DNA of 64,000 nt from Pseudomonas fluorescens (GTDB lineage Bacteria > Pseudomonadota > Gammaproteobacteria > Pseudomonadales > Pseudomonadaceae). This document shows, in pieces, positions 39,149 through 49,447 of this stretch; the stretch's first letter is position 1; each line of letters opens with the position of its first letter. The stretch covers positions 4,758,326 through 4,822,325 of the forward strand of contig NZ_OZ024668.1 of the NCBI RefSeq assembly GCF_902497775.2. Direction: 5' to 3'. The notes below the pieces were generated by a model. It worked only from the letters and a program-made list of their open reading frames with translations, was not told where the DNA came from and made no database searches. A program made the translations under genes and the position numbers.

Positions 39149-40645
39149 ATGCCCAAGGCTCTCCTGTGCCTTTTCCTCAGTCTCCTGCTACTGCCGCTAG
39201 CCGCTCAGGCAGCCGACGCCGACTACTTCATCGCCGCCAAGGCCAATGAGCAGGCGCGTCTGCTGCAGGACTGGGCGGCGCAACCGGACCCATCCCGCCT
39301 TGAATTGCTGAGCTCCCTGCAGCAAGGCCGCATCGCCCCCGGCGACAGGCGCAAATTGCGCCTGAACAACCGCCTGCGCGGGCTGGTGGATAACGCCCTG
39401 GCCAGCCACCAGTTGCTCAGTGCAGACAGCAGCGTGCGCCTGGCGGCGGCCCAGCAACTGCAAAAAAGCGCCCAGCCGGCTCAGGTCGCCTTCCTCGACC
39501 GGCGCTTTGCCACAGAGTCCGACGCCGCCGTGCATGCCGCCCTCGGCCTGGCGCTGGCCAACTTGCAACTGGTCGACAGCGACCCGGCCGTACGCCTGGC
39601 CGCGGTGCGCCTGCTCGGCGAAACCGGCGACCCCATGGCCCGCACCCGCCTGGAGGCGCTGCTCCAACCCGGTGTCGAAAACAACGCTGGCGTGCGTACC
39701 GCCGCCGAAACCAGCCTGGCCCAGGTCAAGCGCAAGCTGCTGTTCGGCGAGCTGCTCGGCCAGGCCTTCAGCGGCCTGTCGCTGGGCTCGATCCTGTTGC
39801 TCGCGGCCCTGGGCCTGGCCATCACCTTCGGCCTGCTCGGGGTGATCAACATGGCCCACGGTGAGATGCTCATGCTCGGTGCCTATGCCACCTACGTGGT
39901 GCAGATCCTGGTGCAACGCTACGCACCCGGGGCTATCGAGTTCTACCCGCTGATCGCCTTGCCGGTGGCCTTCGCCGTCAGCGCCGGGGTCGGCATGCTC
40001 CTGGAGCGTACGGTGATCCGCCACTTGTACGGTCGCCCGCTGGAAACCCTGCTGGCTACCTGGGGCATCAGCCTGATCCTGATCCAAGCCATCCGCCTGC
40101 TGTTCGGCGCGCAGAACGTCGAAGTGGCCAACCCGGCCTGGCTCTCCGGTGGCATCCAGGTGCTGCCCAACCTGGTGCTGCCCTACAGCCGCCTGGTGAT
40201 CATCGCCTTCGCCCTGTTCGTGGTGCTGCTGACCTGGCTGCTGCTCAACCGCACGCGCCTGGGCCTGAACGTGCGCGCAGTCACTCAGAACCGCAACATG
40301 GCCGCCTGCTGCGGCGTGCCCACCGGGCGTGTGGACATGCTCGCCTTTGGCCTCGGCTCGGGTATCGCCGGGCTTGGCGGCGTTGCCCTGAGCCAGATCG
40401 GCAACGTCGGCCCGGACCTGGGCCAGAGCTACATCATCGACTCGTTCCTGGTGGTGGTGCTTGGCGGCGTCGGCCAACTGGCCGGCAGTCTCTGGGCGGC
40501 CTTTGGCCTGGGCATCGCCAACAAGTTGCTCGAACCGCAGATCGGTGCGGTGCTCGGCAAGATCCTCATCCTTGCGCTGATTATCCTGTTCATCCAGAAA
40601 CGCCCGCAAGGCCTCTTCGCGCTCAAGGGACGGGTAATCGACTGA
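39149..40645 (+). CDS. urtB: Urea ABC transporter, permease UrtB
   Basis: 498 residues. A signal peptide (1-21) and a helical, HEAT-like periplasmic extension of about 180 residues precede a LivH-type permease core (LGLAITFGLLGVINMAHGEMLMLGAYATYVVQ, RTRLGLNVRAVTQNRNMAACCGV). The long N-terminal extension distinguishes UrtB from LivH. The stop overlaps the urtC start by one base (TGATG), and AAGGAAA precedes the ATG. Confidence 0.95.
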   Translation: MPKALLCLFLSLLLLPLAAQAADADYFIAAKANEQARLLQDWAAQPDPSRLELLSSLQQGRIAPGDRRKLRLNNRLRGLVDNALASHQLLSADSSVRLAAAQQLQKSAQPAQVAFLDRRFATESDAAVHAALGLALANLQLVDSDPAVRLAAVRLLGETGDPMARTRLEALLQPGVENNAGVRTAAETSLAQVKRKLLFGELLGQAFSGLSLGSILLLAALGLAITFGLLGVINMAHGEMLMLGAYATYVVQILVQRYAPGAIEFYPLIALPVAFAVSAGVGMLLERTVIRHLYGRPLETLLATWGISLILIQAIRLLFGAQNVEVANPAWLSGGIQVLPNLVLPYSRLVIIAFALFVVLLTWLLLNRTRLGLNVRAVTQNRNMAACCGVPTGRVDMLAFGLGSGIAGLGGVALSQIGNVGPDLGQSYIIDSFLVVVLGGVGQLAGSLWAAFGLGIANKLLEPQIGAVLGKILILALIILFIQKRPQGLFALKGRVID

Positions 40646-41720
40646 TGAACCAGCCTCTGCTTGTTACCGCCAGCCAGAAGGCCGGCCCGCGCTGGACCCT
40701 GGCCATCGGCGCCGTGGTACTGCTGGTGCTGCTGGCCCTGCCAGTGCTGTCGCTGCTGCCCGCCGGGCACAGCCTGCAGGTCTCGGCCTACACCCTGACC
40801 CTGGTCGGCAAGATCCTCTGCTACGCCATCGTCGCCCTGGCCCTGGACCTGGTCTGGGGCTATGCCGGCCTGCTGTCGCTGGGCCATGGCCTGTTCTTCG
40901 CCCTCGGCGGCTATGCCATGGGCATGTACCTGATGCGCGAAGCGGCCGGTGACGGCCTGCCGGCGTTCATGACCTTCCTGTCGTGGAGCGAACTGCCCTG
41001 GTACTGGGCCGGCACCCAGCACTTTGCCTGGGCCCTGTGCCTGGTGGTGCTGGCGCCGGGGTTGCTGGCGCTGGTGTTCGGCTTCTTCGCCTTCCGTTCG
41101 CGGATCAAGGGCGTGTACTTCTCGATCATGACGCAGGCCCTGACCTTCGCCGGCATGCTGCTGTTCTTTCGCAACGAGACCGGCTTTGGCGGCAACAACG
41201 GTTTCACCCATTTTCGTAGCATCCTCGGCTTTGAAATCACCGCGCAAAGCACCCGTGCGGTGCTGTTTTTGCTCACTGTCGCCCTGTTGGTAGCCAGCCT
41301 GTACCTGGGTTGGCGCCTGGCCCGGAGCAAGTTCGGCCGGGTCCTGACCGCCCTGCGCGATGCCGAGAACCGCCTGATGTTCTGCGGCTACGACCCACGC
41401 GGTTTCAAGCTGTTCGTCTGGGTCTTGAGCGCAGTGCTGTGCGGCCTGGCCGGGGCCTTGTACGTGCCGCAAGTGGGCATCATCAACCCCAGCGAGATGT
41501 CGCCGACCAACTCCATCGAAGCCGCCGTGTGGGTCGCCCTCGGCGGGCGCGGCACGCTGATCGGGCCGCTGCTGGGCGCCGGGCTGGTCAACGGCATGAA
41601 GAGCTGGTTCACCGTGGCTTTTCCCGAGTACTGGCTGTTCTGCCTCGGTGCGCTGTTCATCCTGGTGACCCTGTACCTGCCACGGGGCGTGGTTGGTCTG
41701 CTGAAGAAAAGGGGCGAACA

Positions 41721-41724
<4 letters not shown>
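40645..41724 (+). CDS. urtC: Urea ABC transporter, permease UrtC
   Basis: 359 residues, LivM-type permease with about ten membrane helices; signature ALDLVWGYAGLLSLGHGLFFALGGYAMGMYL and the later GRVLTALRDAENRLMFCGYDPRGFKLFVWVLSA-like EAA loop region. It forms the heterodimeric channel with UrtB. It is coupled at both ends: a one-base overlap with urtB and a 4-base overlap with urtD. Confidence 0.95.
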
Positions 41725-42581
<857 letters not shown>

Positions 42582-42589
42582 TCTGGAAA

Positions 42590-42627
42590 GCATCGCGGGG
42601 CAAGCCCGCTCCCACAGGCTCCGCGAT
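42590..42627. repeat. REP element between urtD and urtE
   Basis: GCATCGCGGGGCAAGCCCGCTCCCACAG-type REP core at 42590-42617; ATCGCGG at 42592-42598 is mirrored by CCGCGAT at 42621-42627, so the whole can fold. It is the only non-coding insertion inside the urt operon. Confidence 0.85.
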
Positions 42628-42650
42628 AAGACCAAAAAAGGACATCAGAC

Positions 42651-43349
42651 ATGCTGAAAATCGATTCCCTGCACCAATACTACGGCGGCAGCCACATCCT
42701 GCGCGGCCTGTCGTTCGAGGCCAAGGTCGGTGAAGTCACCTGCCTGCTCGGGCGTAACGGCGTCGGCAAGACCACCCTGCTGCGCTGCCTGATGGGCCTG
42801 CTGCCCACCCGCGAAGGCAGCGTGCACTGGGAAGGCCAGGCGATCACCGCACTCAAGCCGCACCAGCGGGTGCACGCCGGCATCGCCTACGTGCCCCAGG
42901 GCCGCGAGATCTTCCCGCGCCTGACCGTCGAGGAGAACCTGCTGATGGGCCTGTCGCGCTTCGGCGCCAGCCAGGCCAAAAGCGTGCCGACGTTCATCTA
43001 CGAGCTGTTCCCGGTGCTGCTACAGATGAAACAGCGCCGTGGCGGCGACCTCTCCGGCGGCCAGCAACAACAGCTGGCCATCGGCCGCGCCCTGGCCAGC
43101 CAGCCGCGGCTGCTGATCCTCGATGAGCCCACCGAAGGCATCCAGCCTTCGGTGATCAAGGAGATCGGCGCGGTGATCGGCAAGCTGGCTGCCCGTGGCG
43201 ACATGGCGATTCTGCTGGTCGAGCAGTTCTACGACTTTGCCGCCGAACTTGCCGACCAGTACCTGGTGATGTCGCGCGGCGAAATCATCCAGGCCGGGCG
43301 TGGTGAAAATATGGAAGCCGAGGGTGTGCGCGGCCTGGTAACCATTTAA
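42651..43349 (+). CDS. urtE: Urea ABC transporter, ATP-binding protein UrtE
   Basis: 232 residues, LivF type: Walker A GRNGVGKTT, signature LSGGQQQQLAIGRAL, Walker B LLILDEPTEGIQP and LLVEQFYDF. It pairs with UrtD to energise urea uptake. AAGGA precedes the ATG by 8 bases. The gene is separated from urtD by 69 bp containing a REP element, which may lower its expression relative to the upstream genes. Confidence 0.95.
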   Translation: MLKIDSLHQYYGGSHILRGLSFEAKVGEVTCLLGRNGVGKTTLLRCLMGLLPTREGSVHWEGQAITALKPHQRVHAGIAYVPQGREIFPRLTVEENLLMGLSRFGASQAKSVPTFIYELFPVLLQMKQRRGGDLSGGQQQQLAIGRALASQPRLLILDEPTEGIQPSVIKEIGAVIGKLAARGDMAILLVEQFYDFAAELADQYLVMSRGEIIQAGRGENMEAEGVRGLVTI

Positions 43350-43387
43350 CCTGAGCCGATCACCGTGTCCCTGTTCGAGAACCTGCC

Positions 43388-43915
43388 ATGACTTACCTGC
43401 TGCGCGATGCTGTGCCTGCCGACCTGCCGGGCATTCGCGATATCTACAACGATGCCGTGCTCAACACCACGGCGATCTGGAACGAGCAAGCGGTGGACCT
43501 GGCCAACCGCCAGGCCTGGTTCGATGCCCGCCAGGCCCAGGGGTATCCGATCCTGGTGGCGGTGGACGCTGCCGAGCAGGTACTGGGCTATGCTTCGTTT
43601 GGCGACTGGCGGCCGTTCGAAGGTTTTCGCCATACCGTCGAACACTCGGTGTACATCCGCAACGACCAGCGCGGCAATGGCCTGGGCCCCAAGCTGATGC
43701 AGGCGCTGATCGAACGGGCCCGCGCCTGCAACAAACACGTGATGGTCGCCGCCATCGAAAGCGCCAACGCCGCCTCGATTCGCCTGCACCAGCGCCTGGG
43801 CTTCACCCTCAACGGGCAGATGCCCCAGGTCGGAGTGAAGTTTGGCCGCTGGCTGGACCTGACCTTCATGCAGTTGATCCTCAACCCCGATGCCCCGCCC
43901 CCGACAATGGAGTGA
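43388..43915 (+). CDS. GNAT N-acetyltransferase, phosphinothricin/methionine sulfoximine type
   Basis: 175 residues. GNAT fold: LRDAVPADLPGIRDIYNDAVLNTTAIW at the N-terminus, the acetyl-CoA pyrophosphate loop RNDQRGNGLGPKLMQAL (Q/R-x-x-G-x-G) and NAASIRLHQRLGF. The resemblance is to Pat/MddA enzymes, which acetylate methionine sulfoximine/sulfone and phosphinothricin; in P. aeruginosa the counterpart lies among urease genes. Substrate inferred from family only. It overlaps nothing upstream and runs into the next GNAT gene. Confidence 0.87.
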   Translation: MTYLLRDAVPADLPGIRDIYNDAVLNTTAIWNEQAVDLANRQAWFDARQAQGYPILVAVDAAEQVLGYASFGDWRPFEGFRHTVEHSVYIRNDQRGNGLGPKLMQALIERARACNKHVMVAAIESANAASIRLHQRLGFTLNGQMPQVGVKFGRWLDLTFMQLILNPDAPPPTME

Positions 43916-43920
43916 CGCCT

Positions 43921-44442
43921 GTGAATGCTGCGCAGCTCAATCGTGTAACCCATGAAAGCTTTACGTATTACCGCGACGGCCTGGTGGCGTTGCTGCTGGA
44001 TGCCGTGCAACAGGGCGCCTCGGTAGGCTTTCTGGCGGATATCGATGGGCAGCAGGCCGAGCGCTATTTTGAAGAAGTAAGGCAGCGCCTGGTCAGCGGC
44101 GAGCTGTTGCTGTGGGTGGTGGGCAAGGACAAGGAAGTGCTGGGCAGCGTTCAGCTGGGCCTGTGCCTGAAGCCCAACGGCTCGAACCGCGCAGAAGTGC
44201 AGAAGCTGCTGGTGCACAGCGCGGCGCGCCGGCGCGGGCTGGGCCAGCAACTGATGCAGGCACTGGAACTGGCGGCGCGGCAGAAGCAGCGCGGCATGCT
44301 GTACCTGGATACCGAGGCCGGCTCGGCGGCCGAGGTTTTCTATCGGTCGCTGGGGTACAGCAAGGCCGGCGAGATTCCGGATTACGCCTGTGGGCCGGAC
44401 GGGGTTTATCGGGCGACGGCGTTGTACTTCAAGTTGCTGTAG
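43921..44442 (+). CDS. GNAT N-acetyltransferase, uncharacterised
   Basis: 173 residues from the GTG at 43921, which has GGAG 8 bases upstream; a GTG nine bases earlier overlaps the preceding stop and would add three residues. Acetyl-CoA loop: VQKLLVHSAARRRGLGQQLMQALE, followed by LYLDTEAGSAAEVFYRSLGY. The acceptor is unknown. Likely co-transcribed with the GNAT gene just upstream, with which it shares fold but little sequence. Confidence 0.83.
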   Translation: MNAAQLNRVTHESFTYYRDGLVALLLDAVQQGASVGFLADIDGQQAERYFEEVRQRLVSGELLLWVVGKDKEVLGSVQLGLCLKPNGSNRAEVQKLLVHSAARRRGLGQQLMQALELAARQKQRGMLYLDTEAGSAAEVFYRSLGYSKAGEIPDYACGPDGVYRATALYFKLL

Positions 44443-44479
44443 CTCTTTTGGGGCCAATCGCCCGGTGCATGCAGTCCCC

Positions 44480-44522
44480 TGTGGGAGCCGGCCTTACCGG
44501 TGATCGGCCGCGCAGCGGCCGC
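44480..44522. repeat. REP-like palindrome between convergent genes
   Basis: GTGGGAGCCGGCCTTACCGG-type element with a hairpin CGGCCGC-GCA-GCGGCCG at 44505-44521. It lies between the ends of the GNAT gene and cbpM and may end both transcripts. Confidence 0.7.
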
Positions 44523-44529
44523 AACCCAC

Positions 44530-44835
44530 TCAGCCCTGCACAAACCGCCCCAGGCGCTGCCTGAGCATGCTGTTCTCGCTGCGTAGCTGCTGCACTTCCT
44601 CCAACAGCTCCAGCGCCAGCGCCACCCCTTCCCACTCCAGCTCCAGATCGTGATGCAGCTTGGCCGCGCGCTTGGCCAGCACCGGCGCCTGATCGTCAAA
44701 CAGCCAGTCTTCCGGCGTTCGCCCGGAAGGCTCGACAATGCCGTGTTCGACGATTTCGATCACGTAGGCCGCCGGCAGATCGGCTTCCTGACAGAGGGTC
44801 TGCATGTCCAGTTGAACGATCAGGGTACTGCTCAT
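44530..44835 (-). CDS. cbpM: Chaperone-modulator protein CbpM
   Basis: 101 residues: MSSTLIVQLDMQTLCQEADLPAAYVIEIVEHGIVEP-like MerR-type helix-turn-helix fold, then a leucine-rich coiled coil (ALELLEEVQQLRSENSMLRQRL). CbpM binds the J domain of CbpA and inhibits its DnaK co-chaperone and DNA-binding activities. It begins two bases after the cbpA stop with GGAG upstream, so both are made together. Confidence 0.92.
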   Translation of the reverse strand: MSSTLIVQLDMQTLCQEADLPAAYVIEIVEHGIVEPSGRTPEDWLFDDQAPVLAKRAAKLHHDLELEWEGVALALELLEEVQQLRSENSMLRQRLGRFVQG

Positions 44836-44837
44836 GA

Positions 44838-45797
44838 TCAGCTACTCCATTGTGTCCTCGGGTTGAACGCAGCCTTCTCCGACAGCTTGGTCCACAGCTC
44901 GCGAGCGGCGGCATCGGACTGGCTCGGCATCACCACTTTCAATTGCGCATACAGGTCGCCACGCTGACCCTGCTTGTTGCTCAGGCCCATGCCCTTGATC
45001 CGCAGGCGCTGGCCGTTCTGGCTGTCCGGACGGATGGTCAGGTTGACCTTGCCGGTCAGGGTCGGCATCGCCACCTTGGTGCCCAGCGCGGCTTCCCACG
45101 GTGCCAGTGGCACGGTGATGATCAGGTCATGACCTTCGACATCGAACAACGGATGCGGTGCCATGCGAATGGTCAGGAACAGGTCGCCATTGGCGCCGCC
45201 ACCGACGCCCGGCGCGCCCTGGCCCTTGAGGCGGATCTTCTCGCCGTCGCTGACACCGGCCGGGATCTTCACGTTCAGGGTCTTGGTGGTGAAGCCGGTG
45301 CGCTGGCCGCTGGCGTTGTGCTGCGGCACCTGGAAGCTGATCTGCTTGGATTCGCTGGACAAGGTTTCCTCAAGGAAAATCGCCAGTTCCATTTCCACGT
45401 CCTGCCCCCGCCGTCCGGCACTGCGTTGCTGGCCGCGGCCAAAAGGATTGCCGTTGCCACCGCGCGAACCGAAGATCGAGCTGAAGAAATCGGAAAAATC
45501 GCCACCGTCGCCGAAACCCTCGGCCCCCGTCGAACCGCGACTTTGCCAGCCCGGCGGGCCCTGGAACGGCCGGCCATGCTGACCGTACTTGCGCAGTTCG
45601 TCGTACTCGGCGCGTTTTTCCGGGCTGCTCAGGGCTTCATAGGCCTCGTTGGCCTCCTTGAATTTCTCCTCGGCGTCACGCTCTTTGCTGACGTCGGGGT
45701 GATACTTGCGCGCGAGCTTGCGGTAGGCGGTCTTGATCGCCTTGTCATCCGCAGTGGGCTCAACGCCAAGAATCTTGTAATAGTCTTTGAAGTCCAT
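44838..45797 (-). CDS. cbpA: Curved DNA-binding protein / DnaJ-type co-chaperone
   Basis: 319 residues. J domain at 1-70 with the HPD motif in [12 protein letters not shown]; a Gly/Phe/Ser-rich linker (about 75-130; [21 protein letters not shown]); then two beta-sandwich DnaJ C-terminal domains (about 130-310). No zinc finger, as in CbpA. It is a co-chaperone of DnaK and a nucleoid protein in stationary phase. Divergent from the YegD-like Hsp70 gene across 160 bp. Confidence 0.95.
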   Translation of the reverse strand: MDFKDYYKILGVEPTADDKAIKTAYRKLARKYHPDVSKERDAEEKFKEANEAYEALSSPEKRAEYDELRKYGQHGRPFQGPPGWQSRGSTGAEGFGDGGDFSDFFSSIFGSRGGNGNPFGRGQQRSAGRRGQDVEMELAIFLEETLSSESKQISFQVPQHNASGQRTGFTTKTLNVKIPAGVSDGEKIRLKGQGAPGVGGGANGDLFLTIRMAPHPLFDVEGHDLIITVPLAPWEAALGTKVAMPTLTGKVNLTIRPDSQNGQRLRIKGMGLSNKQGQRGDLYAQLKVVMPSQSDAAARELWTKLSEKAAFNPRTQWSS

Positions 45798-45957
45798 CTA
45801 AGGAATCACCATGGGTTAATCGAATGCTTGTGTAGATTGGGGTCAAGCATAGCCTTTCAAGGTGCTCATGGGTTTGCCGCAAAGCAGATAATCGGTCTTG
45901 ATTCTGCTGACGACTGGCATAAACTGCGCGGCCGTTTTTCCCCCGGAAGTACAACCC

Positions 45958-47223
45958 ATGAGTGACGCATCCCCGGCCCGTGCCTGCGGTATCGACTTTG
46001 GCACCTCCAACTCCACCGTCGGCTGGCACCGCCCGGGCGTGGAGTCGTTGATCGCCCTGGAAGACGGCAAGATCACCCTGCCGTCGGTGGTGTTCTTCAA
46101 CATCGAGGAGCGCCGCCCGGTGTACGGCCGCCTGGCCCTGCACGAATACCTCGAAGGCTATGAAGGCCGCCTGATGCGCTCGCTCAAGAGCCTGCTGGGT
46201 TCCAAGCTGATCAAGCACGACACCAGCGTGCTGGGCACCGCACTGCCGTTCAAGGACTTGCTGGGCATGTTCATCGGTGAGCTGAAAAAGCGCGCCGAGG
46301 CCAACGCCGGCCGGGCCTTCGACGAGGTGGTACTGGGCCGTCCAGTGCATTTCGTCGATGACGACCAGGCCGCCGACCAGGAAGCCGAAGACACCCTGGC
46401 GCAAGTTGCCAGGAAGATCGGTTTCAAGGAAGTGTCGTTCCAGTACGAACCGATTGCCGCCGCATTCGACTACGAGTCGAACATCCAGGGCGAAGAGCTG
46501 GTGCTGATCGTCGACATCGGCGGTGGTACCTCGGACTTCTCCCTGGTGCGCCTGGCCCCTGAGCGGCACATGCTCGATGATCGCCAACAGGACATCCTCG
46601 CCACCGGCGGCGTGCACATCGGCGGTACCGACTTCGACAAGCAACTGAGCCTGCAGGGCGTGATGCCGCTGTTCGGCTACGGCAGCCGGATGAAAAGCGG
46701 CGCCTTCATGCCCACCAGCCACCACATGAACCTGGCCACCTGGCACACCATCAACTCGGTGTACTCGCAAAAATCCCAGCTGGCCCTGGGCAGCATGCGC
46801 TACGACATCGAAGACACCGATGGCATCGACCGCCTGTTCAAGCTGATCGAACAGCGCGCCGGGCACTGGCTGGCGATGGAAGTGGAAGAGACCAAGATCG
46901 AACTGACCCAAAACGACCGCCGCCTGGTCGACCTCAAGCGGGTCCAGCCGGAGCTCAGCGTCGAACTGACCCGGGCGCTGTTCGAAGAGTCGATCGACAA
47001 CCTGCTCGAACGCGTACGCGGCAGTGTCAGCGAGCTGCTGACCAAGGCCGGCGTGGGTGTGGCACAGGTGGATACGGTGTTCTTCACCGGCGGTTCCAGC
47101 GGCATCCCGGCATTGCGCCAGAGCGTGGCGGCGATGCTGCCCAATGCCCGGCACGTCGAAGGCAACATCTTCGGCAGCATTGGCAGCGGTCTGGCGATCG
47201 AGGCGCGCAAGCGTTACGGCTGA
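45958..47223 (+). CDS. yegD: Hsp70-family protein, YegD-like
   Basis: 421 residues, much shorter than DnaK because it lacks the substrate-binding domain. ATPase motifs: phosphate 1 GIDFGTSNSTVGW (about 11-23), phosphate 2 LIVDIGGGTSDFSLV, adenosine motif FFTGGSSGIPALR. Such DnaK-like ATPases have no assigned partner. ATG 45958 with GGAAG upstream is chosen over an earlier in-frame ATG. The divergent cbpA-cbpM suggest a link with the J-domain co-chaperone. Confidence 0.88.
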   Translation: MSDASPARACGIDFGTSNSTVGWHRPGVESLIALEDGKITLPSVVFFNIEERRPVYGRLALHEYLEGYEGRLMRSLKSLLGSKLIKHDTSVLGTALPFKDLLGMFIGELKKRAEANAGRAFDEVVLGRPVHFVDDDQAADQEAEDTLAQVARKIGFKEVSFQYEPIAAAFDYESNIQGEELVLIVDIGGGTSDFSLVRLAPERHMLDDRQQDILATGGVHIGGTDFDKQLSLQGVMPLFGYGSRMKSGAFMPTSHHMNLATWHTINSVYSQKSQLALGSMRYDIEDTDGIDRLFKLIEQRAGHWLAMEVEETKIELTQNDRRLVDLKRVQPELSVELTRALFEESIDNLLERVRGSVSELLTKAGVGVAQVDTVFFTGGSSGIPALRQSVAAMLPNARHVEGNIFGSIGSGLAIEARKRYG

Positions 47224-47227
47224 CAGC

Positions 47228-47290
47228 ATCGCGGGTCAAGTCGGACCGCCGCTCCTACAGTGGGAGCGGCGGTCCGACTTGACCCGCGAT
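47228..47290. repeat. Perfect 28-bp palindrome (REP-type doublet), likely bidirectional terminator
   Basis: The arm at 47228-47255 (ATCGCGGGTCAAGTCGGACC...) is repeated exactly in reverse complement at 47263-47290 with a 7-base loop. It fills the gap between the convergent yegD and AI-2E permease genes. A REP variant with a GTCGGACCGCC insertion in each arm. Confidence 0.92.
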
Positions 47291-47295
47291 AAAAT

Positions 47296-48303
47296 TCACA
47301 CCAGCTCTTGCTGGCGCAACTCACTCTTCAGATAGGCGTAGTAAATCGGCCCCGCGACCACCCCCGGCAGTCCGAACGCCGCCTCGCATACCAACATCGC
47401 CAGCAGCAATTCCCACGACTTGGCACTGATCTGCCCGCCGACGATCCGCGCGTTGAGGAAGTACTCGACCTTGTGGATAACGATCAGATAGCCCAGTGCC
47501 GCCATCGCCACCCAGATCGACAACGACAGGCCAACGATAGTGATCAGGGTGTTGGACATCAGGTTGCCGATCACCGGCAGCAAGCCCAGCAGGAAGGTCA
47601 GCACGATCAGGGTCTTGGTCAGCGGCAGGTGCACGCCGAACAGCGGCAGTACCACGGCGAGAAAGATGCCGGTGAAGAAGGTGTTGAGCAGGGAAATCTT
47701 GATCTGCGCGAAGACGATGTTGCGAAACGCCTGCACCAGCAGCGCCAGGCGATTGAACAGCGCCGCCGCCAGGGGCTTGCGCTTGGAGATGTCGGGGATG
47801 CGCTGCAGGGCGACGATGGCGCCGAGGATCATGCCGATCAGCAAGGTGACGAACATGTGCGCCGCACCCTTGCCCACCAGTTGCAGCTCACCCAGGTGGG
47901 TCTTGAGCCATTCGCCGATGGCCACCTTGAACTCCGAGGCGCTGGCCGGCAGGTAGGCGTCGATGAACGGCGGCAGTTGGCCGCGCGCCTGATCGACCAG
48001 CAGCATGAACTTGTCCAGTGACGCCCCGGGGTTTTCCGCTTCGTGCAGCAGAAAACTGATGGCGCCGGCAAACAAAAGGGTCAGGGTACTGACCACCAGG
48101 GTGCCGAGCAACGCCACCGCCAACCAGCGCGCACGTTGGCCGGAAATCAGGTGCTGCAGCTTGGGGGTGAGCATGTTGACCAGTTCGAACACCAGCAGGC
48201 CGGCCAGCAGGCTCGGCAACAACTTGAGCGGCAACACCAGCAACAATCCGGTGAAGACGATGATCCAACTGGCCAGGGTGATCTGGCGCTGAGTAAAGGT
48301 CAT
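47296..48303 (-). CDS. AI-2E transporter family (PerM/TqsA-type) membrane protein
   Basis: 335 residues with seven or eight membrane helices: an N-terminal pair (TLASWIIVFTGLLLVLPL, LLAGLLVFELVNMLTP), a central soluble loop, and the family's C-terminal core (LPVIGNLMSNTLITIVGLSL, GLPGVVAGPIYYAYLKSEL). Members export autoinducer-2 or act as ion/solute exchangers; no specific substrate can be given. ATG 48303 with GAGG upstream is chosen over longer frames. Confidence 0.86.
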   Translation of the reverse strand: MTFTQRQITLASWIIVFTGLLLVLPLKLLPSLLAGLLVFELVNMLTPKLQHLISGQRARWLAVALLGTLVVSTLTLLFAGAISFLLHEAENPGASLDKFMLLVDQARGQLPPFIDAYLPASASEFKVAIGEWLKTHLGELQLVGKGAAHMFVTLLIGMILGAIVALQRIPDISKRKPLAAALFNRLALLVQAFRNIVFAQIKISLLNTFFTGIFLAVVLPLFGVHLPLTKTLIVLTFLLGLLPVIGNLMSNTLITIVGLSLSIWVAMAALGYLIVIHKVEYFLNARIVGGQISAKSWELLLAMLVCEAAFGLPGVVAGPIYYAYLKSELRQQELV

Positions 48304-48484
48304 ACAACCTCGAAAGGCGACGCATGGAAAACCGGCAGTCTGCCAGCCTTCGCCGGGCAGGCATAGTGGCACGCTGCAGCGTTGCGGCTGGCAATGCCGC
48401 CACGATGTTTCTATCATTGCCGCCCCCATGGAAGGGTGGCGCCGACGCTGGCGCTTTCGCAGGTAAGCGAGACAGGAGTCCTCT

Positions 48485-49441
48485 GTGCCTTTCCACCTTC
48501 AAGGCAAAGAGCTCCAGACCATGCGCAAACTGCTTGTCCTGCTTCCACTGATGCTGCTTGGCGGCTGTTCGGAAGATTTCGCCACCCTGCACTTTCAGCA
48601 GTCGGTCAGTTCCTTCTACGGCGGCCTCGCCACGCGCTACGGCGATGACTTGTACCAGGCCATCCTGGCACTCAAAATCGACCCCGAAGACATCGAGGTC
48701 GAGCTCGACTCGAACGACAGTCGGGTCATCCTCATCAGCGTCTCACGCTCACTCGAAGCCAGCAAACGCCAGGCCCTGCGCGAATTGCTCGATGAAATTC
48801 CCCGGGCCCGCGCGGCCAGCTCCTGGGAAGTCGATGTCACCCTGGAAACGGACGCCCCAGACGCCAAGTACGATCAGTGGCGGGAGTCGGTCGAACGCAT
48901 AAAGGGGCCAGTGACCCTGCAGCTCAAGCTCGACGACCGGATAGAAGTGCTGTCCAGCGCCACGGCGCAAGAGCGCAAACTTGCTGCCGAAACCGACAGC
49001 CAAGTGTCGAGCATCATCACCTGTCACGCGCTGGCCGAAGTGTCCGATGGGCCGTTCAAGTTCAAGTCGATCGTGCAGCTCGACGATGGCCCTCCGGAGC
49101 GTGCGCAGGTCATCATCGAGTACGCGTACCTGCAGTTCGCCCAACTGCCAGCACGCTTCGATTTCAAGGACCCGGTCCTGAAAGAGAGAATCCACAACGG
49201 CCAGGTCAAAGCCTGGCAAGCCGAAAATACGCCGCAGCGCAGCCCGTGGCGCCCCTTCGAGATGGCCTTCGAGATCGGCTCGCTGGGCAAGCAGAGCCTG
49301 AACCTGACCCCGGGCAAGGACCTGCGTGTCGGCCTGCTGCAGAGCGACTGCCGGGAGCTGGCCAACCGCGCCGGCCGGCCGTTCTCGCTGTTTATGGGCC
49401 AAGGCCTGGACCGGCTCGAGTCGGTGACCTACGCCAACTGA
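48485..49441 (+). CDS. Uncharacterised lipoprotein
   Basis: About 318 residues with a lipoprotein signal peptide (MRKLLVLLPLMLLGGC) whose lipobox is LLGG|C. The start is ambiguous: GTG 48485 has a strong AGGAG site 6 bases upstream, while ATG 48521 gives a shorter, classic signal peptide but has a weak site. The mature protein is mixed alpha/beta with no motif I recognise (VSSFYGGLATRYGDDLYQAILAL...). It stands alone on the plus strand between two minus-strand genes. Probably outer-membrane anchored. Confidence 0.72.
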   Translation: MPFHLQGKELQTMRKLLVLLPLMLLGGCSEDFATLHFQQSVSSFYGGLATRYGDDLYQAILALKIDPEDIEVELDSNDSRVILISVSRSLEASKRQALRELLDEIPRARAASSWEVDVTLETDAPDAKYDQWRESVERIKGPVTLQLKLDDRIEVLSSATAQERKLAAETDSQVSSIITCHALAEVSDGPFKFKSIVQLDDGPPERAQVIIEYAYLQFAQLPARFDFKDPVLKERIHNGQVKAWQAENTPQRSPWRPFEMAFEIGSLGKQSLNLTPGKDLRVGLLQSDCRELANRAGRPFSLFMGQGLDRLESVTYAN

Positions 49442-49447
49442 CGAAGG

